Below, piece after piece: positions 1-6,995 of a stretch of DNA of 14,640 nt. The notes below the pieces were generated by a model. It was not told the DNA's origin. It made no database searches and saw nothing but the letters and a program-made list of their open reading frames with translations. The position numbers were made by a program, and so were the translations under genes. Source of the DNA: Candidatus Sigynarchaeota archaeon (GTDB taxonomy: Archaea > Asgardarchaeota > Lokiarchaeia > Sigynarchaeales > Sigynarchaeaceae); contig JAUQYW010000120.1 in assembly GCA_030587525.1 (NCBI GenBank), forward strand, positions 1 to 14,640, read 5' to 3'. Each line of letters opens with the position of its first letter. Position 1 is the first letter of the stretch.

Positions 1-581
1 CGGCGCATGCACAAGACGGCAACGAGCTGGATGCCGGCAATCGCGAAGCTCATATAAAACCCGATCACGTTCGTGCTCGTCTCGGCGGTCACCAGCCATC
101 CCGCGACCGTGCCGGCGATAACGCCAGCATTCCACGAGAAGTTGTACTTGCTCGTGAACGTATCCCGCGCTGCCACGTCGATATCGGCGAGCTTTTTCGC
201 GTACGATTGCACCGCAGACCAGAAGATGCCGGTCGCCCCGCCGTCGATCCCCCGGACGATCACCAGGATCACGATCGACACGCCACGCTCGATGGGCAGC
301 AGGTAGTACGCGGAGCAACTAAAGACGATCGCGGTCACGATCGCGAGCAACCGCTCGCGCCCGAGGCGATCAATCGCCACGCCGGCCAGGAACGTGCATG
401 CCAAGAATCCAAGATTGTAAAACGACGAGATGATGCCGGTTTCCCCGGCGCCGAACCCGCGCTCGAACAGCAAGTAATTGATGAGCGCGATCGCGTAGAT
501 CGTCCGCCCTCCCGTTTGGCACGCCTCGGCGATGTAAACGGGGAGGAGTGAACGCGATGCCCCAGGCCGTGATGGTCTCAT
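1..581 (-). CDS. MFS transporter, N-terminal half (partial, runs off left edge)
   Basis: Reading the reverse strand from the ATG at 581 gives an open frame of 193 codons to the window edge; an in-frame TAG lies directly upstream of this ATG, which fixes the start. It encodes the first half of a major facilitator superfamily permease. Hydrophobic segments fall near residues 27-40, 50-70, 79-95, 101-122, 151-165 and 173-192, as expected for the first six helices. Between helices 2 and 3 is a motif-A-like loop, AIDRLGRERLL (69-79). The C-terminal half and substrate are not visible. It follows the amidohydrolase on the same strand after a 57-base gap, so the two may share transcription, but the gap also carries its own AT-rich boxes inside a 21-bp tandem repeat. 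Overlapping frames on both strands are shadows. Family call is firm; substrate is unknown. Confidence 0.85.
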   Translation of the reverse strand, partial: MRPSRPGASRSLLPVYIAEACQTGGRTIYAIALINYLLFERGFGAGETGIISSFYNLGFLACTFLAGVAIDRLGRERLLAIVTAIVFSCSAYYLLPIERGVSIVILVIVRGIDGGATGIFWSAVQSYAKKLADIDVAARDTFTSKYNFSWNAGVIAGTVAGWLVTAETSTNVIGFYMSFAIAGIQLVAVLCMR

Positions 582-591
582 CTAGTTCCTG

Positions 592-633
592 GAAGCTTGC
601 GGGGAAAAATAAGAAGCTCGCGGGGTGAAATAT
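592..633. repeat. 21-bp tandem direct repeat before the transporter gene
   Basis: Two adjacent 21-base units (592-612 and 613-633) match at 17 positions. The core GAAGCTTGCGGGG / GAAGCTCGCGGGG differs by one base and is followed in both by an A/T-rich tail. On the minus strand each unit reads as an A/T-rich stretch followed by a CCCCGC-AGCTTC core. The repeat fills most of the gap between the amidohydrolase stop and the transporter ATG at 581. A spacing of two helical turns suits a regulator binding site; that function is inferred. Confidence 0.55.
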
Positions 634-638
634 TGATC

Positions 639-1598
639 TCATAGTTGGAACAAGTGCTTGGCAGCCTCCCCGAGGAATATCTCGATTTCCCGGTCGTTGA
701 AGCTGAAACCACGTGGCGAGCGGCGCTGCCGGATTTGTTCGATCCACGCGTTGGTGGGAATGATGGCGCTGGAAAACGGAGAGTCCGTGCCAAACATTAC
801 GCGCCACGGCCCTATCGCATCGATGGCGCGACGCAATGGTTCCCAAAAATAATCTTGATTTGCCTTGAACGCCATCTGCCAGTTGGAAAAATCTACGTAC
901 ACGTTCGGCTTGAACGCCGCTACCTCGATGGCATCCCGCCACAAGTTTCCACCGCAATGTGCGATGACTACATCGAGGTCCGGGAAGTCAGCCGCGACCG
1001 TGTCGATGTAGAGTGGATGTGCGTATTTTGCCTTGAAGGGTGCGGGATCGCCGCCTGCGTGGAAGAGCACGGGAACCCCCCAGTCCATGCAGGCCTTGTA
1101 AAAGGGATAGCAAGCAGGCTCGTCCGGGTAAAACCCGGCAGCGGCGGGATGCAATTTCAAGCCAACCGGCGACGGATCCATGCCCATCACGTGGTTGAAG
1201 AAGTCGAGAGCCCCGTCCCGCCGTGGATCGATGCCGACCATCATCGAGATGGTATCCGGATGTTCCTTGGCTAGCTCGTGATAGAGCAAGTTTTTCTCCT
1301 TGATGCCGAGGGCCCCGGGCCGTGCCTCCGAGCCGGGAACCATCGGCCAGATGTCGAGTGGTAGCAAGATAGATCGCTCGATGGATGCTTGCCGCATGGC
1401 TCGCAATAATTTTTTTCCGTTTGCATCGCTCATCAGCGAGATGATCGCGTCGTGCATTTCTTGTATTTTCTCGCGATTATTCCTGGCGGGTGCGGTCTCG
1501 GTCGAGGTGCTCGTGGCGGCGAATTTCGCAGTGGCCCAGAAATATTCGTCCGGATCGGACCCTGGGGGACATAAGTGTACGTGGCAATCGATGACCAT
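639..1598 (-). CDS. Metal-dependent amidohydrolase (amidohydrolase_2 family)
   Basis: A 319-aa TIM-barrel hydrolase of the amidohydrolase_2 type, the group that includes ACMSD-like decarboxylases and lactone hydrolases. Visible metal-site features are the N-terminal DCHVH (H6, H8), H180 in LFHAGGDP, H214 in VIAHCGGN and D272 in FGTDSPF; GLKLHP (147-150) is also typical. Length is normal for the family, and the first metal motif starts four residues after the Met, so the start is convincing. There is no signal peptide, so it is probably cytosolic. It probably hydrolyses or decarboxylates a small cyclic or carboxylated compound; the substrate cannot be read from sequence. It lies upstream of the MFS gene on the same strand and diverges from the flavoprotein gene at 1658, sharing the AT-rich box at 1627-1640. 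No Shine-Dalgarno is seen; the predicted leader is about 10 bases. Confidence 0.87.
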   Translation of the reverse strand: MVIDCHVHLCPPGSDPDEYFWATAKFAATSTSTETAPARNNREKIQEMHDAIISLMSDANGKKLLRAMRQASIERSILLPLDIWPMVPGSEARPGALGIKEKNLLYHELAKEHPDTISMMVGIDPRRDGALDFFNHVMGMDPSPVGLKLHPAAAGFYPDEPACYPFYKACMDWGVPVLFHAGGDPAPFKAKYAHPLYIDTVAADFPDLDVVIAHCGGNLWRDAIEVAAFKPNVYVDFSNWQMAFKANQDYFWEPLRRAIDAIGPWRVMFGTDSPFSSAIIPTNAWIEQIRQRRSPRGFSFNDREIEIFLGEAAKHLFQL

Positions 1599-1626
1599 AT
1601 CTCGTCAAGTGATTACCTAGAGCTGT

Positions 1627-1640
1627 TTTTTAATATAAAC
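1627..1640. promoter_or_regulatory. Shared TATA-like box between divergent genes
   Basis: The stretch TTTTAATATAAAC reads as GTTTATATTAAAA on the minus strand, close to the archaeal TATA consensus in that direction and a fair match on the plus strand. With the usual spacing of about 25 bases, minus-strand transcription would begin near 1609, about 10 bases before the amidohydrolase ATG. Plus-strand transcription would begin near 1660, giving either a leaderless message at the ATG at 1658 or a short leader to the ATG at 1694. Predicted from sequence only. Confidence 0.55.
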
Positions 1641-1657
1641 GTGCACACAAGTTAACG

Positions 1658-3103
1658 ATGAACCATGATCAGAACGATAATGGCGGCGAGCGGATGATGC
1701 TCCGGTGCGACGTGCTGGTGGTCGGTGCGGCGACCACGGGAGTGTATCTCGGCTATATCCTGGCGAAGAAAGGCCATAATGTCATCATCATCGACAAGGA
1801 AGCGCGTGACAAGGTAGGGACACGGCTGGAGATCATCCATTTCAATCCCCGGGTTATGCGGGAGCTTGGCATCCCGATAACGAGCGATCCGCCGGAACTG
1901 CTCTTCCCGTGGAAAGGTATACTCGTTTCCCGGCTACCATTATTCTTGCAGCGAATGTACAAAATTCTTGAAGCTGATGGCGCCAAGCTCGAGTTCGGGT
2001 GCGAGTTCAAGGAGCTCGTTATGGAGGGCGGGAGAATCGCGGGTGCGAAGGTCCTGAAGCAGGGCGCGGAAGTCGAGATCAAGACCAGGCTCGTGATCGA
2101 TGCGTCGGGCACCGCGTGCGTCGTCCGCTCCCGGCTCCCGGACGATTACGGCGTGGACACATGGAGGTTCGATTCGACCAACCAATTTTACGTGATCTTG
2201 CATTACATCAAGTGGTCGAATCCGGGTGAGCCGCACCCGGAATGGGGCGACGTGCGCGCTTACTATTACCAGTTCTTCGACCCGGGATACACGCGGGACG
2301 AGGCTATTATGGGCATCGCGGGGCCCGAATCGTTCGAGAAGGCCGCACTGCTCATGAAGGAGATCATCGACCGGTTCAAGTACCCACCATTCGAGCTGAA
2401 GAAGAAGGAGTTCGGGTATTTCGCATATTCCCGGCCCCCCTACTCGCTCGTCGGTGACGGCTTCTTGTGTGTTGGAGACGCCGCGTCGACGGTCAATTAC
2501 GTCGCATCCCGCGCCATCCCGGAGACCTGGCGCATCTGCAAGATCGCGGGGAAGGTCGTCGACGCTGCTTTGAAGTCAGAGGCATACTTGTCCAGGGACA
2601 TCCTCTGGGCAGTGAATGCCAGGCATTTCAGGAACGAGGGCGCCGAGCTAGCATACATGTACATGCTGAGCCCGGCCGTCCATGGCCTTTCCGAAAAGGA
2701 AATTGACTTTCTACTGGACAAGCTCCGGCCGCTCATCGACCCCGGGAGTGCAAGGGCTCGCGCTGATGGAGCGGTCGCGGATCCGGGGAAGGCGAAGGAA
2801 CTACAAGGGCTGGCGGCGGACAATGGAGAAGGTGGGGGCCAGGAGATCACGCTCTCGCCGGGCTTGGTCGCCGCGGCCACGTTCAAGGTGCTCGGCGCGC
2901 TGCTCGCGAGGAAGGTGAGCTTCAAGTCGCTTGTGAAGTTCGTTAAGGCACTCTCCCTCGCGGGGAAGGCCAAGAAACTCTATCAATCTTACCCCGGGCA
3001 TCCAGGCGGCTTCGATGCCTGGCGTGGAAAGGCAGAGCGGCTCTGGGCTGAACGGAAACCATCGACGAGGCAATTCATTACGACCCGGGCCACGTATCCG
3101 TGA
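1658..3103 (+). CDS. FAD-dependent oxidoreductase, geranylgeranyl reductase/FixC-like
   Basis: A 481-aa flavoprotein of the geranylgeranyl reductase/FixC type. The N-terminal beta-alpha-beta fold reads DVLVVGAATTGVYLGYILAKKG (18-39 region), followed by an acidic strand end IIIDKE (43-48) that should bind the adenosine ribose. The middle LVIDASGTACVVR (145-157) and the FLCVGDAAS motif (269-277) are the other FAD-contacting landmarks. The first glycine motif is GAATTG rather than GxGxxG. The region after GDAA lacks the usual proline/glycine-rich segment. Residues from about 370 to 481 form a basic, helical tail with a low-complexity linker near 365-395. Relatives reduce isoprenoid double bonds, for example in archaeal lipids, or act in electron transfer; the substrate here is not known. 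The start could instead be the ATG at 1694 (MMLRCDV), close to the Rossmann fold. It is convergent with the carbon-nitrogen hydrolase. Confidence 0.8.
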   Translation: MNHDQNDNGGERMMLRCDVLVVGAATTGVYLGYILAKKGHNVIIIDKEARDKVGTRLEIIHFNPRVMRELGIPITSDPPELLFPWKGILVSRLPLFLQRMYKILEADGAKLEFGCEFKELVMEGGRIAGAKVLKQGAEVEIKTRLVIDASGTACVVRSRLPDDYGVDTWRFDSTNQFYVILHYIKWSNPGEPHPEWGDVRAYYYQFFDPGYTRDEAIMGIAGPESFEKAALLMKEIIDRFKYPPFELKKKEFGYFAYSRPPYSLVGDGFLCVGDAASTVNYVASRAIPETWRICKIAGKVVDAALKSEAYLSRDILWAVNARHFRNEGAELAYMYMLSPAVHGLSEKEIDFLLDKLRPLIDPGSARARADGAVADPGKAKELQGLAADNGEGGGQEITLSPGLVAAATFKVLGALLARKVSFKSLVKFVKALSLAGKAKKLYQSYPGHPGGFDAWRGKAERLWAERKPSTRQFITTRATYP

Positions 3104-3110
3104 TCGTCAT

Positions 3111-3117
3111 AAAAAAA
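3111..3117 (-). terminator. T-tract terminator for the carbon-nitrogen hydrolase
   Basis: Seven A on the plus strand give a T7 tract on the minus strand, about 36 bases after the stop of the hydrolase gene and in the 49-base gap between the two convergent genes. T-rich tracts alone end transcription in many archaea. No hairpin is evident. Confidence 0.45.
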
Positions 3118-3152
3118 TGAAAGGCCATAGAGGGAAGCGATGGAAACCTCGA

Positions 3153-4055
3153 TTATGGCAGCTCGCACAAGCGCCCGTAGGTTGCCGTGCGCCGGTCCTT
3201 GAAATGATTGTAATTGCCCCGGCGCTGCTCCAAGTTCGCGAGGAGACTCACGTCTTGCCACATAAGCCGCTCGGTGATCTCGTCGTCGGGGGATTCCTTT
3301 ACGATCTTGCCATCCGGCGAGACGAAGAAGATGACGCCCGGGAAATAGTACTCCTGCCCATTTTTTTGCCCTGCTTCCACGTGGTAGTCCTTCACGTGCC
3401 CACCCCCGACGCACGAGACGATCCAGACATAATTGGATGATGCAGCGCAGCGCAAGAAAACGCGCTCCTTGTCCTTCCAATCGAAGATGGCTTTTTTCAC
3501 GGTCGCTGGATCCGCGACATCATACTTTCCACCATAGGCGTACGGGCAGAGCAAGAGATCGGCTCCCTCCAGCGCGTAGATCCGGTGGATCTCAGGGAAG
3601 TTGTTATCGTAACAGATGCAAGTCCCGATGTTGAAATCTTGAAAGCGGTGCACGGGATACCGGTCGCCGCAGCTCCATGTACCCATTTCCGCGTGTGGCC
3701 AATGGGATTTACGATAATAATATCGCTCGCCGTGGCGGTCGAGCAAGACCTGGCAGTTGTAGATGCACCCGCCATACTTTTCTGCTAGCCCGACGGATAT
3801 CACGATGTCCGAATCCAGCTCGTTCAAGAACGCGATCAATTCCTTCACCGCGGGGCCATCGCGGGCCTGAGCTTCGAAATAGAGCTCCGTGCTGAGCCAA
3901 TATCCGGAAAGGCTCAGTTCCGGAAACAACAGCAGCTCAATCTTCTCCTCGATCGCCTTCTTGGTCCATTGCTTGATTTTCTGTAGGTTTTCGTCCGTGT
4001 TCCCGGGGATGGCGGCCATTGAACACGCGCCTACCCGGATGATCTCGCCTGGCAT
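3153..4055 (-). CDS. Carbon-nitrogen hydrolase (nitrilase superfamily)
   Basis: A nitrilase-superfamily amidohydrolase that should cleave a C-N bond in an amide, carbamoyl compound or nitrile. The Glu-Lys-Cys catalytic set is complete. Numbered from the longer frame (ATG at 4133), it is E72 in LFPELSLSGY, K142 in YYRKSHWP and C174 in TCICYDNNFPE. The second glutamate near E147 (PHAEMG) is also in place. I favour the ATG at 4055 (MPGEIIRVGACSM), because family members begin a few residues before this strand and a TATA-like CCTAAAAAG lies about 25 bases upstream of it. The longer form adds 26 residues without family character and almost reaches the MaoC gene. It is head to head with MaoC and convergent with the flavoprotein. 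The domain resembles N-carbamoyl-amine/aliphatic amidase types, but the substrate is not resolved. There is no signal peptide. Confidence 0.87.
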   Translation of the reverse strand: MPGEIIRVGACSMAAIPGNTDENLQKIKQWTKKAIEEKIELLLFPELSLSGYWLSTELYFEAQARDGPAVKELIAFLNELDSDIVISVGLAEKYGGCIYNCQVLLDRHGERYYYRKSHWPHAEMGTWSCGDRYPVHRFQDFNIGTCICYDNNFPEIHRIYALEGADLLLCPYAYGGKYDVADPATVKKAIFDWKDKERVFLRCAASSNYVWIVSCVGGGHVKDYHVEAGQKNGQEYYFPGVIFFVSPDGKIVKESPDDEITERLMWQDVSLLANLEQRRGNYNHFKDRRTATYGRLCELP

Positions 4056-4110
4056 ATTTGCTAAAAAGCCGGAAGACTTTTTAGGATCGCTGCCGAGAGA
4101 TTCATCCATT

Positions 4111-4125
4111 CCTTTATGGAAAAAA
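4111..4125 (+). promoter_or_regulatory. TATA-like box before the MaoC-thiolase operon
   Basis: CCTTTATGGAAAAAAC is centred about 28 bases before the ATG at 4146. The archaeal TATA-to-start distance of about 25 bases would place the transcript start within a few bases of this ATG, implying a leaderless message. The match to consensus is moderate. Confidence 0.4.
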
Positions 4126-4145
4126 CATGGCAAAGTTGCATTGAC

Positions 4146-4610
4146 ATGGCAAAATTAGTGTTGGATGGCGTACAAGCATTCAAGCAGTACGTCGGTAAAG
4201 AGCTTGGCGTTTCTGATTGGGTGACTGTTTCGCAAGACAAGATAAACAAGTTTGCAGATGCGACGGGCGATCACCAGTGGATCCACGTGGACGTCGCTCG
4301 GGCGAAGAAGGAGTCCCCATTTGGCGGTCCCATCGCGCACGGGTATCTCACGCTGTCAATGATCGCGGCATTGCTGTTCGAGCTTTACGAGGTCAAGAAG
4401 ACCAAGCTCGTGATCAATTACGGATTGAATAAAGTCCGGTTCCCGTCACCTGTCGCTGTAGGCAAGAAAGTCCGGGCTAAGGCGACCGTCGTCGAAGTCA
4501 AGGACATCGAGGGCGGGGTCGAAGTGGAACTCCAGGTCACGGTCGAGATCGAGGGCGGTACTAAGCCGGCGTGCGCTGCAGCCGTGGTCTACCGGTACAT
4601 GGGCGCCTAG
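4146..4610 (+). CDS. MaoC-family dehydratase (R-specific enoyl-CoA hydratase type)
   Basis: A 154-aa hot-dog-fold protein of the MaoC dehydratase family, which adds water to or removes it from an acyl-CoA thioester. The hydratase motif ATGDHQWIHVD carries the expected catalytic Asp and His. It is followed by FGGPIAHGYLTLSMI, which shapes the active-site tunnel. The DHQWIH variant is the one common in NodN/Rv0130-like members rather than the PhaJ form with NP. I chose the ATG at 4146 because it gives MAKLVLDGVQAF, close to where relatives start, and because a TATA-like box fits a leaderless start there; the in-frame ATG at 4116 would add ten residues. The thiolase begins four bases after its stop, so the two are an operon, consistent with successive steps of acyl-CoA metabolism. 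It probably acts in the cytosol as a homodimer. Confidence 0.88.
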   Translation: MAKLVLDGVQAFKQYVGKELGVSDWVTVSQDKINKFADATGDHQWIHVDVARAKKESPFGGPIAHGYLTLSMIAALLFELYEVKKTKLVINYGLNKVRFPSPVAVGKKVRAKATVVEVKDIEGGVEVELQVTVEIEGGTKPACAAAVVYRYMGA

Positions 4611-4614
4611 GGCG

Positions 4615-5802
4615 ATGCATATGGAACAAGCAGTCATCGTGGATTATGCCCGCACGCCCATTTCCCGGTCGAGGCCGGATGCCCCGGAAAAAGATGTTTT
4701 CGGTTCGATGCGCGCCGATGAGCTCGCGGCACTCGTCATCAAGGAATTGGTCAAGCGCTCCAAGGTGCCCGCGGACAAGATCGACGATTGCGTGATCGGC
4801 TGCGCATTCCCGGTAAACGAAAATTGGTCCGATGGAGGCAGGCTCGTGAGTCTTCTCGCTGGCTTACCCTTCGAGGTACCTGCAGTCGCGATAGACCGGC
4901 AATGCGCTTCATCAATGACAACCATCCAGACCGGGGCCATGGAGATTATGACCGGCATGGCCATCAACGGTCTCGTTTTAGCGGGAGGTATGGAACACAT
5001 GACCCGTGTCCCAATGTCACTCATCGGGAGCTTCAAGCTGAATGATACCTTCCTTTCCGACCCGCGATTCGATTCAAAAACAGCCCTCAGCATGGGTTTA
5101 ACAGCGGAAAAACTCTTCGCGGAATCCGGCCTCACCAAGACCGATATGGACGCGTGGTCGTTGAAAAGCCACCAGCGCGCTGCCAAGGCGCAAAAGGAAG
5201 GATATTTCGCTAGCGAGATCTTGCCGGTCGACGTGATGTTGCCGGATGGCAAGAAGACCATCAAGGATGACCAGTCCGTTCGTGGTGACACGACGCTGGA
5301 GAAAATCGCGTCGTTGAAGCCCGCTTTCAAGGATGACGGCGCCATTACAGCTGGAAACGCATCCCCGCTCAACGCCGGCGCGGCGTTTACATTGCTGGCC
5401 AGCAAGACCGCTGCGAAGCAGTACAAGTTGAAGCCACTGGCGACCATCAAGGCTATGAGCGTCGCGGGCGTCGATCCGACCGTGATGGGGAAAGGTCCCG
5501 TCCCGGCATCGATAAAGTTACTCGAAAAAGCAAGGCTTCAGCCGAAAGACATCGATTACTGGGAGATCAACGAGGCCTTCGCCATCGTCCCGCTTTATGC
5601 CATCAAGATGCTCAAGCTCGACCCCGAGCGTGTCAACATCAAGGGCGGTGCTATCGCGATCGGGCATCCCCTCGGCGCATCCGGTGCCCGCGTCACAGGC
5701 ACGCTCGCTCGCATCTTGAACGAGAAGAAAGCGCGGTACGGCATCGCGACGCTGTGCGTGGGTGCGGGGCAAGGCGCAGCCATCTTGCTGGAACGCGAGT
5801 GA
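4615..5802 (+). CDS. Thiolase (acetyl-CoA C-acyltransferase type)
   Basis: A 395-aa thiolase, full length for the degradative/biosynthetic thiolase family. All active-site landmarks are present: nucleophile C97 in DRQCASSMT, NEAFA (319-323), H351 in GGAIAIGHPLGASGAR and the second cysteine C381 in CVGAGQG. It should either cleave 3-ketoacyl-CoA with CoA or condense two acyl-CoA units; sequence alone does not decide the direction or chain length. Because C97, H351 and C381 are all kept, it is not an SCP2-type archaeal thiolase. The start is ATG at 4615 or the ATG at 4621 (MEQAVIVD), both just after the MaoC stop with no clear Shine-Dalgarno between. It is convergent with the UroD-family gene, 17 bases away, with a T-rich stretch between. 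The long minus-strand frame over it is a shadow. Confidence 0.93.
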   Translation: MHMEQAVIVDYARTPISRSRPDAPEKDVFGSMRADELAALVIKELVKRSKVPADKIDDCVIGCAFPVNENWSDGGRLVSLLAGLPFEVPAVAIDRQCASSMTTIQTGAMEIMTGMAINGLVLAGGMEHMTRVPMSLIGSFKLNDTFLSDPRFDSKTALSMGLTAEKLFAESGLTKTDMDAWSLKSHQRAAKAQKEGYFASEILPVDVMLPDGKKTIKDDQSVRGDTTLEKIASLKPAFKDDGAITAGNASPLNAGAAFTLLASKTAAKQYKLKPLATIKAMSVAGVDPTVMGKGPVPASIKLLEKARLQPKDIDYWEINEAFAIVPLYAIKMLKLDPERVNIKGGAIAIGHPLGASGARVTGTLARILNEKKARYGIATLCVGAGQGAAILLERE

Positions 5803-5803
5803 T

Positions 5804-5828
5804 GCTTTTTCCTTTTAACCTATTTTGT
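5804..5828 (+). terminator. T-rich terminator after thiolase
   Basis: Three T-runs (GCTTTTTCC, TTTTAACC, TATTTTG) begin right after the thiolase stop and extend into the 3' end of the convergent UroD-family gene. This fits a hairpin-free archaeal terminator for the MaoC-thiolase transcript. Confidence 0.4.
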
Positions 5829-6995
5829 TCCATCGATGGGATATCGAGCAGTTCGACCAGCCTTCATGAGCGCCTCGATGTTGGCCGGTGGCGTTCCCGG
5901 GGCGATGTCACATCCCGAACTGAGGATATAATTACCACCAGGAGCCCCGGCACGAATGCACGCACGAGCCTCGCGTTCCACGTCCGCCGGCGTGCCGAAT
6001 CGCAAGATCGACGTAGAAACGTTTCCGAGGAGGATCACGAAACGCTTCCCAATCACTCGCTTCGCGGCTTTGAGATCAACTTGATCAACACTGAAGATGG
6101 AAATCTTCGGCATCATCGACACATCCTCGAGAATTTTCATCAATGACATCCGCACGGGTCGCTTCCACAATACTGTTCGACGCACGGGGTATGCCTGGAG
6201 GAGATCTGCGACGTGTGATGCACCAAGCCGGCACACGTCGTCCGTGATGCCGAGTGATTCCCCGCAGATATGTAGTAAGAATCCCGGGGAATTCACCTTC
6301 CGGACGATTTTCTTCAAGTAGGGCATCGCGAACTCGTGGAAAAACTGGGGGGAAATGCATGTCGAGGAAGCCGTGGGATCAGCAAACCCGACGGCGTCGA
6401 CCCCTTCCTCGAGCTGGGCGTTGCAGAAGTCAATAATCGTGTCTGTCACGGCAGTCAAAACCTTGTGTACCAGGGGCGGGTTCTTGATCATATTCCGGAG
6501 GAGATTTTCCACCCCCCACACAGATCCCGCAGCGGTGATCGGCCCCTCGGATCCCCCAAAGCAAAATTTGGTGGACGATCGGAATTTTTCTTTGAACGTG
6601 CGGGCGACTTTCAACACTTCTGGCATGCGTCCGTCCCTGTGGGGGTCCTTGGGTTCTAGGTGATCGATGTCAACAAGCTGTCTAATGGCGGGCACCTCGT
6701 GCACAGGGATCACGTCTGGCATATAAGTAAGACGTGCACCAAATGCTTCTCCGATAACATTCAAATCCACCACGGAAATGACGAACGGAATGCGATATTT
6801 GCGCGCCACGTAAATCTGCGCTTGTGCAATCTTTTTACCGTCCCGTAGAATATCTGATGCAAGGATGCCAGTGGCTAGGTGATATGCGTTGATCGAATAG
6901 CCTAATATAACCGGAAATGTAGGCACTGCTGCCCCGGGCACCCCCATCAATCCATCCAGGATTGCTGGCGGGATAGCCTCGAATAGGCCCGTCAT
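5820..6995 (-). CDS. UroD-family (MtaA/MtbA/CmuA-like) corrinoid methyltransferase
   Basis: A 391-aa barrel of the uroporphyrinogen decarboxylase superfamily, of the methyltransferase branch. The zinc-site signature is present as H242-x-C244 in LLHICGES and C362 in SSGCDIAPGTPP, which in MtaA/MtbA binds the thiol that takes the methyl group; true decarboxylases lack it. GFADPTASSTCISP (203-216) and LLGNVSTSILRFGTP (322-336) are further family landmarks. The family is normally near 340 aa; the excess is mainly an extra segment at about residues 262-298. Its ATG overlaps the corrinoid-protein stop by four bases (ATGA), with AAGGTGG four bases upstream as a Shine-Dalgarno. It should move a methyl group between the neighbouring corrinoid protein and a substrate or acceptor such as coenzyme M or a pterin; which one is not determined. 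Confidence 0.88.
   Translation of the reverse strand: MTGLFEAIPPAILDGLMGVPGAAVPTFPVILGYSINAYHLATGILASDILRDGKKIAQAQIYVARKYRIPFVISVVDLNVIGEAFGARLTYMPDVIPVHEVPAIRQLVDIDHLEPKDPHRDGRMPEVLKVARTFKEKFRSSTKFCFGGSEGPITAAGSVWGVENLLRNMIKNPPLVHKVLTAVTDTIIDFCNAQLEEGVDAVGFADPTASSTCISPQFFHEFAMPYLKKIVRKVNSPGFLLHICGESLGITDDVCRLGASHVADLLQAYPVRRTVLWKRPVRMSLMKILEDVSMMPKISIFSVDQVDLKAAKRVIGKRFVILLGNVSTSILRFGTPADVEREARACIRAGAPGGNYILSSGCDIAPGTPPANIEALMKAGRTARYPIDGTK

Noticed and set aside
370..957. 195-codon minus-strand frame bridging the transporter and amidohydrolase genes
   Set aside because: It is out of frame with both the MFS transporter (start 581) and the amidohydrolase (stop 639), whose translations are clearly real.
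4644..5450. 268-codon open frame on the minus strand over the thiolase gene
   Set aside because: It lies opposite a thiolase with every catalytic motif intact; its product is Ser/Pro-rich and low in family character. It is a mirror effect of codon bias.
5820..6995. True uroporphyrinogen decarboxylase (heme synthesis)
   Set aside because: The HxC...C zinc-site signature and coupling to a corrinoid protein point to the methyltransferase branch.
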